Assembly: GCA_027887005.1 (NCBI GenBank)
Contig: JAPCJI010000007.1
Span: 1-64,000 of the forward strand
DNA length: 64,000 nucleotides
Direction of reading: 5' to 3'
Source: Nitrososphaerota archaeon
Lineage (GTDB): Archaea; Thermoproteota; Nitrososphaeria; Nitrososphaerales; Gagatemarchaeaceae
A program made the translations under genes and the position numbers. The number at the start of each line of letters is the position of its first letter. The stretch's first letter is position 1. A model generated the notes under the pieces. The model was given only the letters and a program-made list of their open reading frames with translations, made no database searches and was not told where the DNA came from. Positions 41,309 through 49,499 of the stretch are shown here, in pieces.

Positions 41309-43957
41309 ATGAAACGGGTCGTCCTATTCGAGGAAGCAAAGGGCGCGGACAAGTTTCTTCTCGGGGGCAAAGGATTCGGCCTCGTTGAGATGACTTCCAT
41401 GGGGCTCCCAGTGCCTCCCGGGTTCACCATCACGACCGACGTTTGCAAGGATTACTACTCAGCTGGGGGGAAGGTCCCACTTGGCCTCTTCGATGAAGTG
41501 AGGGAAAAAGTGGAGGAAGTGGAGGTCAAGACGGGAAAGAAATTCGGTAGGGACCACGAGCCGCTGCTCTTCTCGGTGCGGTCCGGGGCTCCCTATTCGA
41601 TGCCCGGGATGATGGACACGATCCTGAACCTAGGGCTCTCTGACAAGACTGCTGAGTGGCTAGCGAGGGATACTCGCAACGAGCGTTTCGTCTACGACTC
41701 CTACCGCAGGCTGGTCCAGATGTTTGGGAAGGTCGCCCTCGGGGCAAAGGCGGAGAAGTTCGAGAGCGAACTCGAGGCGCGGAAGAAGAAGGCTGGAGTC
41801 AAGATGGACATCGACCTTCCTCCGGAGGAGCTGAGGAGTTTGGTCACCAGGTTCAAGGAGATAGTCGTGGAGGAGACGGGGTCGGAATTCCCCCAGGACC
41901 CCCACGTTCAGCTGCAGATGGCGGTCGAGGCGGTCTTCAGGTCTTGGAACAACGCCAGAGCCAAGGAGTATAGGAAGTACTACGGGATTGGAGACGACAT
42001 CGGCACAGCGGTCAATGTGCAGACAATGGTCTTCGGGAACATGGGGCCGAACTCCGGGTCCGGGGTCGGTTTCACTCGCAACCCTTCCACGGGAGAAAAG
42101 GTGCTCTACGGAGAATATCTTCCGAACTCCCAGGGCGAAGACGTGGTCGCAGGAGTGAGGACTCCCCTGAACGTCGAGAAGGTTGAGCCGGCCCTCCGGG
42201 GGCAGCTGGTTGCTCTTGCGAACAAACTCGAGGCACACTTCAAAGACCTCCAGGACTTCGAGTTCACGGTGGAGGACGGGACGCTCTACCTGCTGCAGAC
42301 GCGCAACGGGAAGCGGACCGCCCAGGCTGCTGTGAAGGTCGCGGTGGACATGGCCGAGGAAGGTCTGATAGGAGAGGAAGAGGCTGTGATGAGGGTCGAG
42401 CCGGAGATGCTCGACGCCCTTCTCCACAGGAGGCTTGACCCGACTGCGGGCGACAAACCAGTCGCAAAGGGACTCAACGCGTCACCTGGAGCTGCCTCTG
42501 GGAAGGTGGTGTTCGACACCGACGAGGCTGCGGCTTCCGGTGGTCACGAAAAGGTGATCCTGGTCAGGCCGGAGACTACGCCTGAAGACATCAAGGGTCT
42601 CATCGCGTCGCAGGGGGTTCTGACTGTGAGAGGGGGGATGACCTCGCACGCGGCCGTCGTCGCCCGGGGCATGGGGAAGCCCGCCGTAGTCGGCTGCAGC
42701 GAAATCGAGATATCTCAGGATGGGACCGTTTTCATCACCAAGGGAGGGGAGAGGGTCGCCAAGGGAGAGATAATCACCATCGACGGTACCGCTGGGACGG
42801 TGTACAGAGGGGAGGTAAGGACCGTCGAGCCGGAGATCTCGCCCGAGTTTGCGAGGCTCCTGGACATGGCCGACCGGATCAGGCGCCTGGGCGTCTGGGC
42901 CAATGCGGACACTCCAGAGGCGGCCGCCAGGGCCAGGGGCTTCGGCGCCGAGGGCATCGGACTCTGCCGGACAGAGAGGATGTTCAACGCCCCGAACAGG
43001 CTCCCCATAGTGCGCGGGATGATAATGAGCAGGACGGCGGAGGACCGGAGGAAGCATCTCTACCAGCTATTCCCCTTCCAACTAGCCGACTTCAAGGGAA
43101 TATTCTCCGCCATGCAGGGGAGGCCGGTCGTAGTTCGTCTCCTCGATTTGCCGCTGCACGAGTTCCTTCCCCCGCTTGAGGAGCTGATTGTCCAGCTGCA
43201 GACTTTGCAGAACGAGCACGCGCCTCCTCAGGAAATCAAGACGATGGAGGCCGTTCTCGGACGGGTAAGGCAGCTCTCGGAGCACAATCCCATGCTGGGG
43301 CACAGGGGGTGCAGGCTGGCAGTTACGTATCCGGAAATCTACGAGATGCAGACCAAGGCCATACTCACGGCTGCAGCAGAGCTGACCCGCGGAGCGGGTG
43401 AGAAGCCCAGAGTCAAGATAATGGTCCCCCTGGTCGCCCACGCTGGTGAATTCCGGTTCCTCCGGTCGGTGATCGACAGGGCTGCCTCGGAGATCTTCGC
43501 GGAGCTCGGGGTAATGCTGCAGTACCAGGTCGGGACCATGATCGAAACTCCCCGGGCCGCGCTGACTGCGGGGGAGATTGCGAAGGATTCAGACTTCTTC
43601 TCGTTCGGAACGAACGACCTCACCCAGACCACCTTCGGGTTCAGCCGCGACGACGTGGAGGCGAAGTTCATTCCGCAGTACATCGAAATGGGGATTCTCG
43701 ACAGAAGCCCGTTCGATTCGGTGGACGTCCAGGGCGTCGGAAGGCTCGTCAGGATGGCGGTGGAAGCCGGGAGGAAATCGAAGCCCACGCTCGAGGTGGG
43801 GATCTGTGGAGAGCACGGAGGTGACCCGAAGAGCATCGCATTCTTCAACGAGGCAGGCCTGGACTACGTGAGCTGTTCGGCCTTCAGGGTTCCGATAGCC
43901 AGACTCGCAGCGGCCCAGGCTACGATGGCGAGAAAGACCACGTCCACCACAGCCTAG
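41309..43957 (+). CDS. ppdK: Pyruvate, phosphate dikinase
   Basis: 882 aa from ATG 41309, near a TATA-like ACAAATATAC (41270-41279). An alternative TTG at 41297 adds four residues. Domains: ATP-grasp (about 1-340), swivelling phosphohistidine domain with GGMTSHAAVVARGMGKP (about 441-457), and a PEP/pyruvate TIM barrel ending in the catalytic cysteine segment GICGEHGGD (about 830). Interconverts pyruvate + ATP + Pi and PEP + AMP + PPi. With malic enzyme and the 2-oxoacid oxidoreductase it links C4, C3 and acetyl-CoA metabolism. Confidence 0.95.
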   Translation: MKRVVLFEEAKGADKFLLGGKGFGLVEMTSMGLPVPPGFTITTDVCKDYYSAGGKVPLGLFDEVREKVEEVEVKTGKKFGRDHEPLLFSVRSGAPYSMPGMMDTILNLGLSDKTAEWLARDTRNERFVYDSYRRLVQMFGKVALGAKAEKFESELEARKKKAGVKMDIDLPPEELRSLVTRFKEIVVEETGSEFPQDPHVQLQMAVEAVFRSWNNARAKEYRKYYGIGDDIGTAVNVQTMVFGNMGPNSGSGVGFTRNPSTGEKVLYGEYLPNSQGEDVVAGVRTPLNVEKVEPALRGQLVALANKLEAHFKDLQDFEFTVEDGTLYLLQTRNGKRTAQAAVKVAVDMAEEGLIGEEEAVMRVEPEMLDALLHRRLDPTAGDKPVAKGLNASPGAASGKVVFDTDEAAASGGHEKVILVRPETTPEDIKGLIASQGVLTVRGGMTSHAAVVARGMGKPAVVGCSEIEISQDGTVFITKGGERVAKGEIITIDGTAGTVYRGEVRTVEPEISPEFARLLDMADRIRRLGVWANADTPEAAARARGFGAEGIGLCRTERMFNAPNRLPIVRGMIMSRTAEDRRKHLYQLFPFQLADFKGIFSAMQGRPVVVRLLDLPLHEFLPPLEELIVQLQTLQNEHAPPQEIKTMEAVLGRVRQLSEHNPMLGHRGCRLAVTYPEIYEMQTKAILTAAAELTRGAGEKPRVKIMVPLVAHAGEFRFLRSVIDRAASEIFAELGVMLQYQVGTMIETPRAALTAGEIAKDSDFFSFGTNDLTQTTFGFSRDDVEAKFIPQYIEMGILDRSPFDSVDVQGVGRLVRMAVEAGRKSKPTLEVGICGEHGGDPKSIAFFNEAGLDYVSCSAFRVPIARLAAAQATMARKTTSTTA

Positions 43958-43975
43958 GGTACAGGGACCCGTTTC

Positions 43976-44014
43976 AATTATCACAACTGAGAATCTGCTA
44001 CCCGTGTTAAATAC
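43976..44014 (+). promoter_or_regulatory. Dyad operator plus TATA of the 2-oxoacid oxidoreductase operon (site e)
   Basis: AATTATCA (43976-43983), spacer CAAC, TGAGAATC (43988-43995), ten bases, then GTTAAATAC (44006-44014), nearly identical to the TATA of site c. The ATG of the ferredoxin subunit at 44038 is about 28 bases beyond the box, so the transcript is probably leaderless. Confidence 0.7.
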
Positions 44015-44037
44015 GCGAAAGGTCTGCGAAGCGAAAT

Positions 44038-44289
44038 ATGGAAAGGGCGATGGGGACTGTCCAACAGTCATTCGTGACGGTGGACCGAGAGGTCTGCAAG
44101 GGATGCAGCCTTTGCGTGGTCACCTGTCCGATGAAGAACTTCACACTTTCCGATTCTCTGAACAGAAACGGCTACCACCCGGCTGAGTTCCACTACCACG
44201 GGGAGAAGGGGGACTGCACAGCCTGCGGCATATGCTACTGGGTCTGTCCCGACTTCGCGGTCGCTGAAATCCGGAGGTTGAAGAGGTGA
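44038..44289 (+). CDS. 2-oxoacid:ferredoxin oxidoreductase delta subunit (2x[4Fe-4S])
   Basis: 83 aa, ATG start. Two complete cluster motifs: CKGCSLCVVTCP (about 20-31) and CTACGICYWVCP (about 60-71). Such a small ferredoxin-like subunit passes electrons from the TPP site to free ferredoxin. It overlaps the alpha-subunit start by 4 bases and is the first gene of a four-gene operon behind dyad site e. Confidence 0.92.
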   Translation: MERAMGTVQQSFVTVDREVCKGCSLCVVTCPMKNFTLSDSLNRNGYHPAEFHYHGEKGDCTACGICYWVCPDFAVAEIRRLKR

Positions 44290-45353
44290 CCACTCAGAAG
44301 GATTTTGTCAAGGGGAACGAGGCCCTAGCGCTAGGTGCACTGAAGGCAGGCATGAACGCCTACTTCGCCTACCCGATCACGCCGTCGAGTGAAGTGCCTG
44401 AGACCCTGGCGAGGGAGTTCAGGAGCCCGGAGTACCCAGAGTTCAAGGTCTTCCTCCAGGCCGCGAGCGAGCTGGAAGCTATCAACATGGTGATCGGCGC
44501 AGCTTCCACAGGCGCCAAGGTGATGACTGCTACCTCCGGTCCCGGCTTCAGCCTCAAGCAGGAGGGGATATCCTATGCCGCCGGGATGGAACTGCCCATC
44601 CTTGTTTCGAACGTGAACAGGGCGGGGCCCGGCCTCGGCAACCTCGGGCCGGAGCAGAGCGACTATTTCCAGACGACAAAGGGAGGGGGCCACGGCGGCT
44701 ACAAGAACATCGTACTCGCGCCGAACTCGGTCCAGGAGATGGCCGCGTTTCCTGGGCTTGGGTTCTCCCTTGCGTTCAAGTATAGGAACCCAGTCATAAT
44801 ACTCACCGACGCGTTCCTGGGGCAGCTGAAGGAAGACATTGTTTTCCCGAAGATACCTCAGGAGAAGTTTGAGACGCCCTGGGCTGCGACGGGAGCGAGG
44901 GGGGCAGAGAGACATGTCCTGGCCTCGATGCACCTGGAATTCGTGGACCAGAACATACACGCAGAACATCTGATGAGCAAGTACGAGGAGATCGACAGGT
45001 CGGAGCAGCGGTCGGAGATGTACATGACGGATGACGCGGAAATCGTGCTCGTAGCCTACGGGATAGTATCGAGGTTGGCTAGGCGCGCGGTCAACGAGCT
45101 CAGGGCCAAAGGGGTCAGGGCGGGCCTTTTCCGGCCCGTGACCCTCTCGCCGTTTCCGGCGGTGGAGCTTGGGAAGTTGGCCGAGAAGGGGATCGGGAAG
45201 TTCATCGTCGTCGAGCTGAACATGGGTCAGATGATACAGGACGTGAAGCTGGCAGTTGGAGGGCGGGCAAGCGTGGAGCTGGTCCATAAGCTCGGAGGGC
45301 TTCTGCCCACTTCGAAGGACGTGGTGGGAAGGGTGGAGGTGGCGGTCAGATGA
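44286..45353 (+). CDS. 2-oxoacid:ferredoxin oxidoreductase alpha subunit
   Basis: 355 aa, GTG start overlapping the delta subunit by 4 bases. YPITPSSEVPETLA (about 24-37) is the substrate-binding signature of KorA/VorB-type alpha subunits; ATSGPGFSLKQEGI follows. The lack of a fused gamma domain fits the four-subunit form. Oxidatively decarboxylates 2-oxoglutarate or branched 2-oxoacids to acyl-CoA, reducing ferredoxin; which acid cannot be told. Overlaps the beta gene by 4 bases. Confidence 0.93.
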   Translation: MTTQKDFVKGNEALALGALKAGMNAYFAYPITPSSEVPETLAREFRSPEYPEFKVFLQAASELEAINMVIGAASTGAKVMTATSGPGFSLKQEGISYAAGMELPILVSNVNRAGPGLGNLGPEQSDYFQTTKGGGHGGYKNIVLAPNSVQEMAAFPGLGFSLAFKYRNPVIILTDAFLGQLKEDIVFPKIPQEKFETPWAATGARGAERHVLASMHLEFVDQNIHAEHLMSKYEEIDRSEQRSEMYMTDDAEIVLVAYGIVSRLARRAVNELRAKGVRAGLFRPVTLSPFPAVELGKLAEKGIGKFIVVELNMGQMIQDVKLAVGGRASVELVHKLGGLLPTSKDVVGRVEVAVR

Positions 45354-46162
45354 CAATCGCGCAAGAAGTTGCCGCGCCTGAATTCGAGGTGAAGCTTGGG
45401 AGGCTCACGACCCTGACGGGGAAGCCCACACACTACTGCGCTGGCTGCGAGCATGGAATCCTCACGAGGCTAGTCGCCAACGCGATCGAGGAACTGGACA
45501 TGAGGGAGAAGACAGTGTATGTGGACTCGGTGGGATGCAGCGTCTTCGCCCACGAGTACTTCAACACGGATGCGGTGCAGGCCCCTCACGGACGGGCCCC
45601 CGCGGTCATGTCTGGCATCAAGCGTATGAGGCCGGACCTCCTGGTGCTGTCGGTCCAGGGGGACGGGGACGCAGTCTCGATAGGGCTGCTGGAGCTGGTG
45701 TATTCGGCAAGCAGGGGGGAACCAATTACCGTTTTCCTCGTCAACAACGGCATCTACGGAATGACAGGGGGTCAGATGGCCCCGACCACTCCCGGTGGGA
45801 TGGTCACCACGACTACCCCCTACGGAAGGGACACGAAGTACACCGGGACCCCAATGGACGCGTCGAAGCTGCTTGCGGGACTGGAGGGACCATCGTATGT
45901 GAAGCGGGTCTTTCTGCCCGTCTCCCCCATCGGCTCGACAGAGATGTACAGCGCGCGCGGCCCCCTGGAGGGCGCGAAGAGCGTGCTGAACGCGCTGAAG
46001 GTTCAGATGATGGGGGGCTTCTCGTTCGTTGAGTTCATCAGCACCTGCAGCATCAACTGGAAGATGTCCGTTCTGGAGTCAAAGCGCTACTCAAACGACG
46101 TGCTGGCCAAGGCGTTCCCGCCCGGCCTCTTCAAGGACAAGTTCGGAGTCGAGAAGAAGTGA
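45350..46162 (+). CDS. 2-oxoacid:ferredoxin oxidoreductase beta subunit
   Basis: 270 aa, ATG start. Carries the thiamine-diphosphate site: GDGDAVSIG (about 101-109) through NNGIYGMTGGQMAPTTP (about 128-144). Cysteines in HYCAGCEHG (about 25-33), VGCSVF and CSINW provide the internal [4Fe-4S] cluster. Forms the catalytic core with the alpha subunit. The YGMTGGQ motif is typical for KorB/VorA rather than pyruvate-specific PorB. Overlaps the gamma gene by 4 bases. Confidence 0.94.
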   Translation: MTIAQEVAAPEFEVKLGRLTTLTGKPTHYCAGCEHGILTRLVANAIEELDMREKTVYVDSVGCSVFAHEYFNTDAVQAPHGRAPAVMSGIKRMRPDLLVLSVQGDGDAVSIGLLELVYSASRGEPITVFLVNNGIYGMTGGQMAPTTPGGMVTTTTPYGRDTKYTGTPMDASKLLAGLEGPSYVKRVFLPVSPIGSTEMYSARGPLEGAKSVLNALKVQMMGGFSFVEFISTCSINWKMSVLESKRYSNDVLAKAFPPGLFKDKFGVEKK

Positions 46163-46770
46163 AGATTGAAGCGATCATAGCCGGACACGGAGGACAGGGA
46201 GTCCTTGAGCTCGCCAATTACATCTCCTACTTTCACCTCCTGAAGGGAAGGCACGTGGCCTACACCCCTTCCTACGGCCCCGAAACAAGGGGAGGAAAGG
46301 TGAAGTGCTACGTGGTCGGTTCGGACGGGTTGATCGATTCGCCCATAGTGGAGGAGCCGGACCTGCTTGTGGTCATGAACATCCCGTCCATGGACTTCGT
46401 CCCCATGCTCAAGACCGGAGGTACCCTGCTGATCAACAGCTCTCTAGTAGCGCAGCCACCGGACAGGAGCGACATCAGGTCGGTTATGGTCCCGGCAACC
46501 GAAATTGCCTCAGGGCTCAAAGAACTCGGGCCTCCAGGGGGCAAGGACACGGTCATAGTTGCGAACTCGGTGATGTTCGGAGCCTACCTGGCCCTCACAG
46601 AGGGATCCCCGGAGAAGGAAATGGGGACCATTCGTGAGGTCTTCGAGCACTTCCTGACGGAACGGAAGGCGGCCTACATCCCGCTCAACCTCAGGGCAGT
46701 GGAACGGGGCTACGAGCACGTGAAAGAGAACGGAGATCGAGTCTGGGCATCAAAAGAGATGCCCGCCTAG
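46159..46770 (+). CDS. 2-oxoacid:ferredoxin oxidoreductase gamma subunit
   Basis: 203 aa, GTG start. AGHGGQGVLELANYISYF (about 7-24) and the PSYGPETRGGKVKCYVV segment (about 38-54) are the conserved CoA-binding features of gamma subunits. Completes the delta-alpha-beta-gamma operon, whose genes all overlap by 4 bases, implying translational coupling and equal stoichiometry. Confidence 0.93.
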   Translation: MKIEAIIAGHGGQGVLELANYISYFHLLKGRHVAYTPSYGPETRGGKVKCYVVGSDGLIDSPIVEEPDLLVVMNIPSMDFVPMLKTGGTLLINSSLVAQPPDRSDIRSVMVPATEIASGLKELGPPGGKDTVIVANSVMFGAYLALTEGSPEKEMGTIREVFEHFLTERKAAYIPLNLRAVERGYEHVKENGDRVWASKEMPA

Positions 46771-46801
46771 GTCTCAAGTTTATCCGCGCACTCCTCGCCA
46801 G

Positions 46802-48076
46802 GTGACAGGCTTGGCGTCGCAGGAAGGCACTTCTGCCGAGACGGTCTCATCTCTCGCCAGGAGCGCCCCCGGGTCGGCACTTTTCCTGGCAGTCATGTTC
46901 GTGGGCTACGCGGCCTACGCTGCTGACAGGAGCGTCCTTTCTTCCATGCTGAAGCCGCTTTCGACCGTTCTCGACCTCACCGACCTGCAGAAGGGACTCC
47001 TCAGCTCGGCGCAGTACGTCGGGGTCCTCGCCTTCGTGTTCCTGGCCGGCCACCTGTCTGACAGGTACGGGACGAGGAAGATCATCATCCTGGGTGTCTC
47101 GGTCTTCACGGCGTTTACCTGGCTGATCGGCCTCTCCACCGACTTCTACCAGGCGTTCTTCTTTCGGCTCGTCAGCGGGTTCGGAGAGGGGATATTCTGG
47201 CCCGTGGCTATGGCGGCAGTGGCCAACTACTTCCGGATGAGGAAGGGGTTGGCCCTGGGGATATTCTACGTGGGGTTCGACGCGGGGATGGCGACCGGGC
47301 TCACTGTCGGGGGGACGGCCTTCGCCCTGACCTCGGACTGGAGGTACGCTTTCTTCGTGGCCCCGCTCCTCGGGATCGCAGTGGTGGCAGGAGTCTTCGC
47401 AGCCAGAGGCGCATTCGCTTCGGCGGACGGTAGAGTGGGGAGGATCGCCCTGGGGAGGGATGCGCTGGAGCTCTTGAAAGGGAGAAGGACCCAGGTTCTG
47501 ATGCTCTTCGCCTTCCTCGCAACCTGGGCATCGGTGTGGCAGGTGGTCTTCCTTCCCTACTACTACTCGGCTGTCCTAGGACTCAGCATCCCACTGGCCG
47601 CGTTCCTCGCCTCCGCCGTGGCGATCTCCGGAGGACTCGGGAAGGTGATCCTAGGGGGCGCCTCCGATTCCTGGCGGAGGGACAGGATGCTCGTCGCAAT
47701 CTCCGCCGTCGTCGTGATCCTATACGCTGGGTTCTTCTCGGCCCCCAACGTCTTCGTCAGTGCTGTGATGGGGCTGGCTATGGGGTTCTTCAGCTCCTCC
47801 ATCTTCCCGGTGATGCAGGCGCTGATGGCTGATTCCTGCGATGGCAATACGGGCACTGCGCTCGGGCTGACGACAACCGCCCAGTCCGCGGCGACGGTCC
47901 TCGCGCCCGTTATCACTGCCTACCGTTTCTCGTTCGGGGTCGGAGGCTCTCTCGCCCTGAACGCCCTGGTGCCGGCCGTCGCCATGCTGGCCGTCGCCGT
48001 AGTCCTCAGGGAGCCCCGGATAGAGCCGCCGAGGCAGGGGACCCGGGGAACCATGGAAGCACCCAACCCTAAATAG
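46802..48076 (+). CDS. Major facilitator superfamily transporter
   Basis: 424 aa, GTG start, 12 membrane segments. The MFS motif GHLSDRYGTRKI (about 80-91) and LVSGFGEGIFWPVAMAAVANYF (about 122-143) resemble the anion:cation symporter and phthalate/tartrate carriers (ACS family), so an organic acid substrate is reasonable. Follows the 2-oxoacid oxidoreductase operon by 31 bases, possibly feeding it. Confidence 0.84.
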   Translation: MTGLASQEGTSAETVSSLARSAPGSALFLAVMFVGYAAYAADRSVLSSMLKPLSTVLDLTDLQKGLLSSAQYVGVLAFVFLAGHLSDRYGTRKIIILGVSVFTAFTWLIGLSTDFYQAFFFRLVSGFGEGIFWPVAMAAVANYFRMRKGLALGIFYVGFDAGMATGLTVGGTAFALTSDWRYAFFVAPLLGIAVVAGVFAARGAFASADGRVGRIALGRDALELLKGRRTQVLMLFAFLATWASVWQVVFLPYYYSAVLGLSIPLAAFLASAVAISGGLGKVILGGASDSWRRDRMLVAISAVVVILYAGFFSAPNVFVSAVMGLAMGFFSSSIFPVMQALMADSCDGNTGTALGLTTTAQSAATVLAPVITAYRFSFGVGGSLALNALVPAVAMLAVAVVLREPRIEPPRQGTRGTMEAPNPK

Positions 48077-48099
48077 AACAGGCAGGGGATTGCGACTGC

Positions 48100-48357
48100 A
48101 TGTGCATCACCAGGGTAGGCAAAGTCAGTTCGGCCTCACATGGGAGGGCAGCGGTGGAGTTCTTCGATGGAAGGGCCCTCGAAGACGTGGATGTCTCGAT
48201 GCTGAGGGACGTCGAGGCGGGCACCTTCGTCGAGGTGTACGGGAACCTCGCCCTTTCCGTCCTTGCCCCAGCTGAAGCTAGGAAGAGGAAGGCTGCCTGG
48301 GCAGAGGTTAGGAAGGCGGCGATGGTGGTGGCCCCGAGGCGTGGGAAGGGCAGATGA
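48100..48357 (+). CDS. HypC/HupF-like hydrogenase maturation chaperone
   Basis: 85 aa. Begins MCITRVGKV, placing cysteine at position 2 as in HypC, where it binds the Fe(CN)2CO precursor with HypD. The usual proline at position 6 is valine here. The rest (AAVEFFDGRALEDVDVSML, GTFVEVYGNLALSVLAPAEA) follows the HypC OB-fold pattern. ATG at 48100, 23 bases after the MFS stop. It overlaps the next gene by 4 bases. The closeness to the [NiFe]-hydrogenase operon on the opposite strand (49500-58176) supports the assignment. Confidence 0.72.
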   Translation: MCITRVGKVSSASHGRAAVEFFDGRALEDVDVSMLRDVEAGTFVEVYGNLALSVLAPAEARKRKAAWAEVRKAAMVVAPRRGKGR

Positions 48358-49118
48358 AGGAGAAGGGCATCCTGCTCCATGCAAAGCACGCGTTCATGCC
48401 CAACAGCCTTGGATACTGCGGGCCAGACGACAGGGGGCTGATCCTTCGGCACCTCGAGGAGTCCAGAGGTGGGGAGGCGCTGGTGTCCACCCTCAAGGAG
48501 TTCGAAGCGGCATACCCGTTCCTGAAGCTCATCGCGAGGAACACCGGGAGGGAGGTCTTCGACTATGCTGTGCCGGAAGCTTATTGGATCGGGAACAGCC
48601 TGCTGGACAGAGTCCCCGTGCAGGACTTCCATTCCTTTAGCCACAGGGAACTTGCCGGGAGGGACCCCAGGGAGGTCAAAAGGGTCTTCGGGGCCCTAGG
48701 CGGACAGGCGAGGCCCCACCATTCGTTCTATGTCATGAGCACCTATGCGAGCTCAAGCGTTGCGGACGGCCCGAATCTGGCCAACGAGAAGAGGGCCAAA
48801 CTCTCAGAGTTGATGGACAGTTGCAGGATTTCATGGGGGGAGGTCAAGAGCATCGGAAAGAGGAAGCTTACCGTCGAATACAGGCCTCTCGTGCTGGAGG
48901 AAGACCAGATTGCTCTGTCCGAGCCGAGGCAGAAGAAGGTGGATTACGACCCCGAGGTGAAACCCTTCGGGTCGCTGAAGCTGGGGGACCATGTTTCCCT
49001 GCACTGGAACTTCGCCTGCGATGTGCTGAGCCCGAGGCAGCTGAGGAACATTTCGAAGTACACGGCCCTGGACCTGGTGTCGACCAACCTCCTCCTGGCC
49101 GCGCGCCGCCGAAGATGA
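48354..49118 (+). CDS. Uncharacterised protein coupled to the HypC-like gene (DUF6390-like)
   Basis: 254 aa, ATG overlapping the HypC-like stop by 4 bases. Starts with KHAFMPNSLGYCGPDDRGLI (about 11-30), a Cys-Gly-Pro motif reminiscent of the archaeal/bacterial family DUF6390; I assign that family from memory, with modest certainty. Histidine-rich segments HSFSHREL and ARPHHSFYVMSTY may bind metal. No enzymatic motif recognised. Translational coupling to a HypC homologue beside a hydrogenase operon points to a role in hydrogenase assembly (inference). Confidence 0.6.
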   Translation: MKEKGILLHAKHAFMPNSLGYCGPDDRGLILRHLEESRGGEALVSTLKEFEAAYPFLKLIARNTGREVFDYAVPEAYWIGNSLLDRVPVQDFHSFSHRELAGRDPREVKRVFGALGGQARPHHSFYVMSTYASSSVADGPNLANEKRAKLSELMDSCRISWGEVKSIGKRKLTVEYRPLVLEEDQIALSEPRQKKVDYDPEVKPFGSLKLGDHVSLHWNFACDVLSPRQLRNISKYTALDLVSTNLLLAARRRR

Positions 49119-49131
49119 CCAAGCTTGGTGG

Positions 49132-49449
49132 TCAGGGTTCGATGCTCGAAAGTAGCTTGAGCCTTTGAACGCGTGCCCTGTCTAGTTCCTCGAACGAGCG
49201 CTGCAGGCTCGAAAGGAGCGCGATGTTCTTCTTCGACTCTTCCTGCAGCTGCTTGAAGACTGCACGCGAAGACTCGAAGCCTGATCTGTGCGCCAACGCC
49301 TCATAGCTGCTAACCAGGTCCTCCTCCACGCCAATCCACTGAAGAAGTGAATCGATGGTGGTCTCGAGGTAGCCCGTCTTGATGCTCTCCTCCACCTTCC
49401 TCGCGTCCTCGGGCGTGTTCACTTCCGAAATGAGCCGTTCGGTCTTCAT
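49132..49449 (-). CDS. Small all-helical protein at the end of the hydrogenase operon
   Basis: 105 aa, ATG start. Predicted as two or three long amphipathic helices (for example SSRAVFKQLQEESKKNIALL), without cysteines; the E-x(n)-E spacing is vaguely ferritin-like but no ExxH motif is evident. It starts 50 bases after the last hydrogenase subunit on the same strand and may be the last gene of that transcript. Function unknown. Confidence 0.55.
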   Translation of the reverse strand: MKTERLISEVNTPEDARKVEESIKTGYLETTIDSLLQWIGVEEDLVSSYEALAHRSGFESSRAVFKQLQEESKKNIALLSSLQRSFEELDRARVQRLKLLSSIEP

Positions 49450-49499
49450 AGCGTGAACCGAGACTCAGCGCCTCGGGTGTCTATTAAGCTAGTCCCGAA

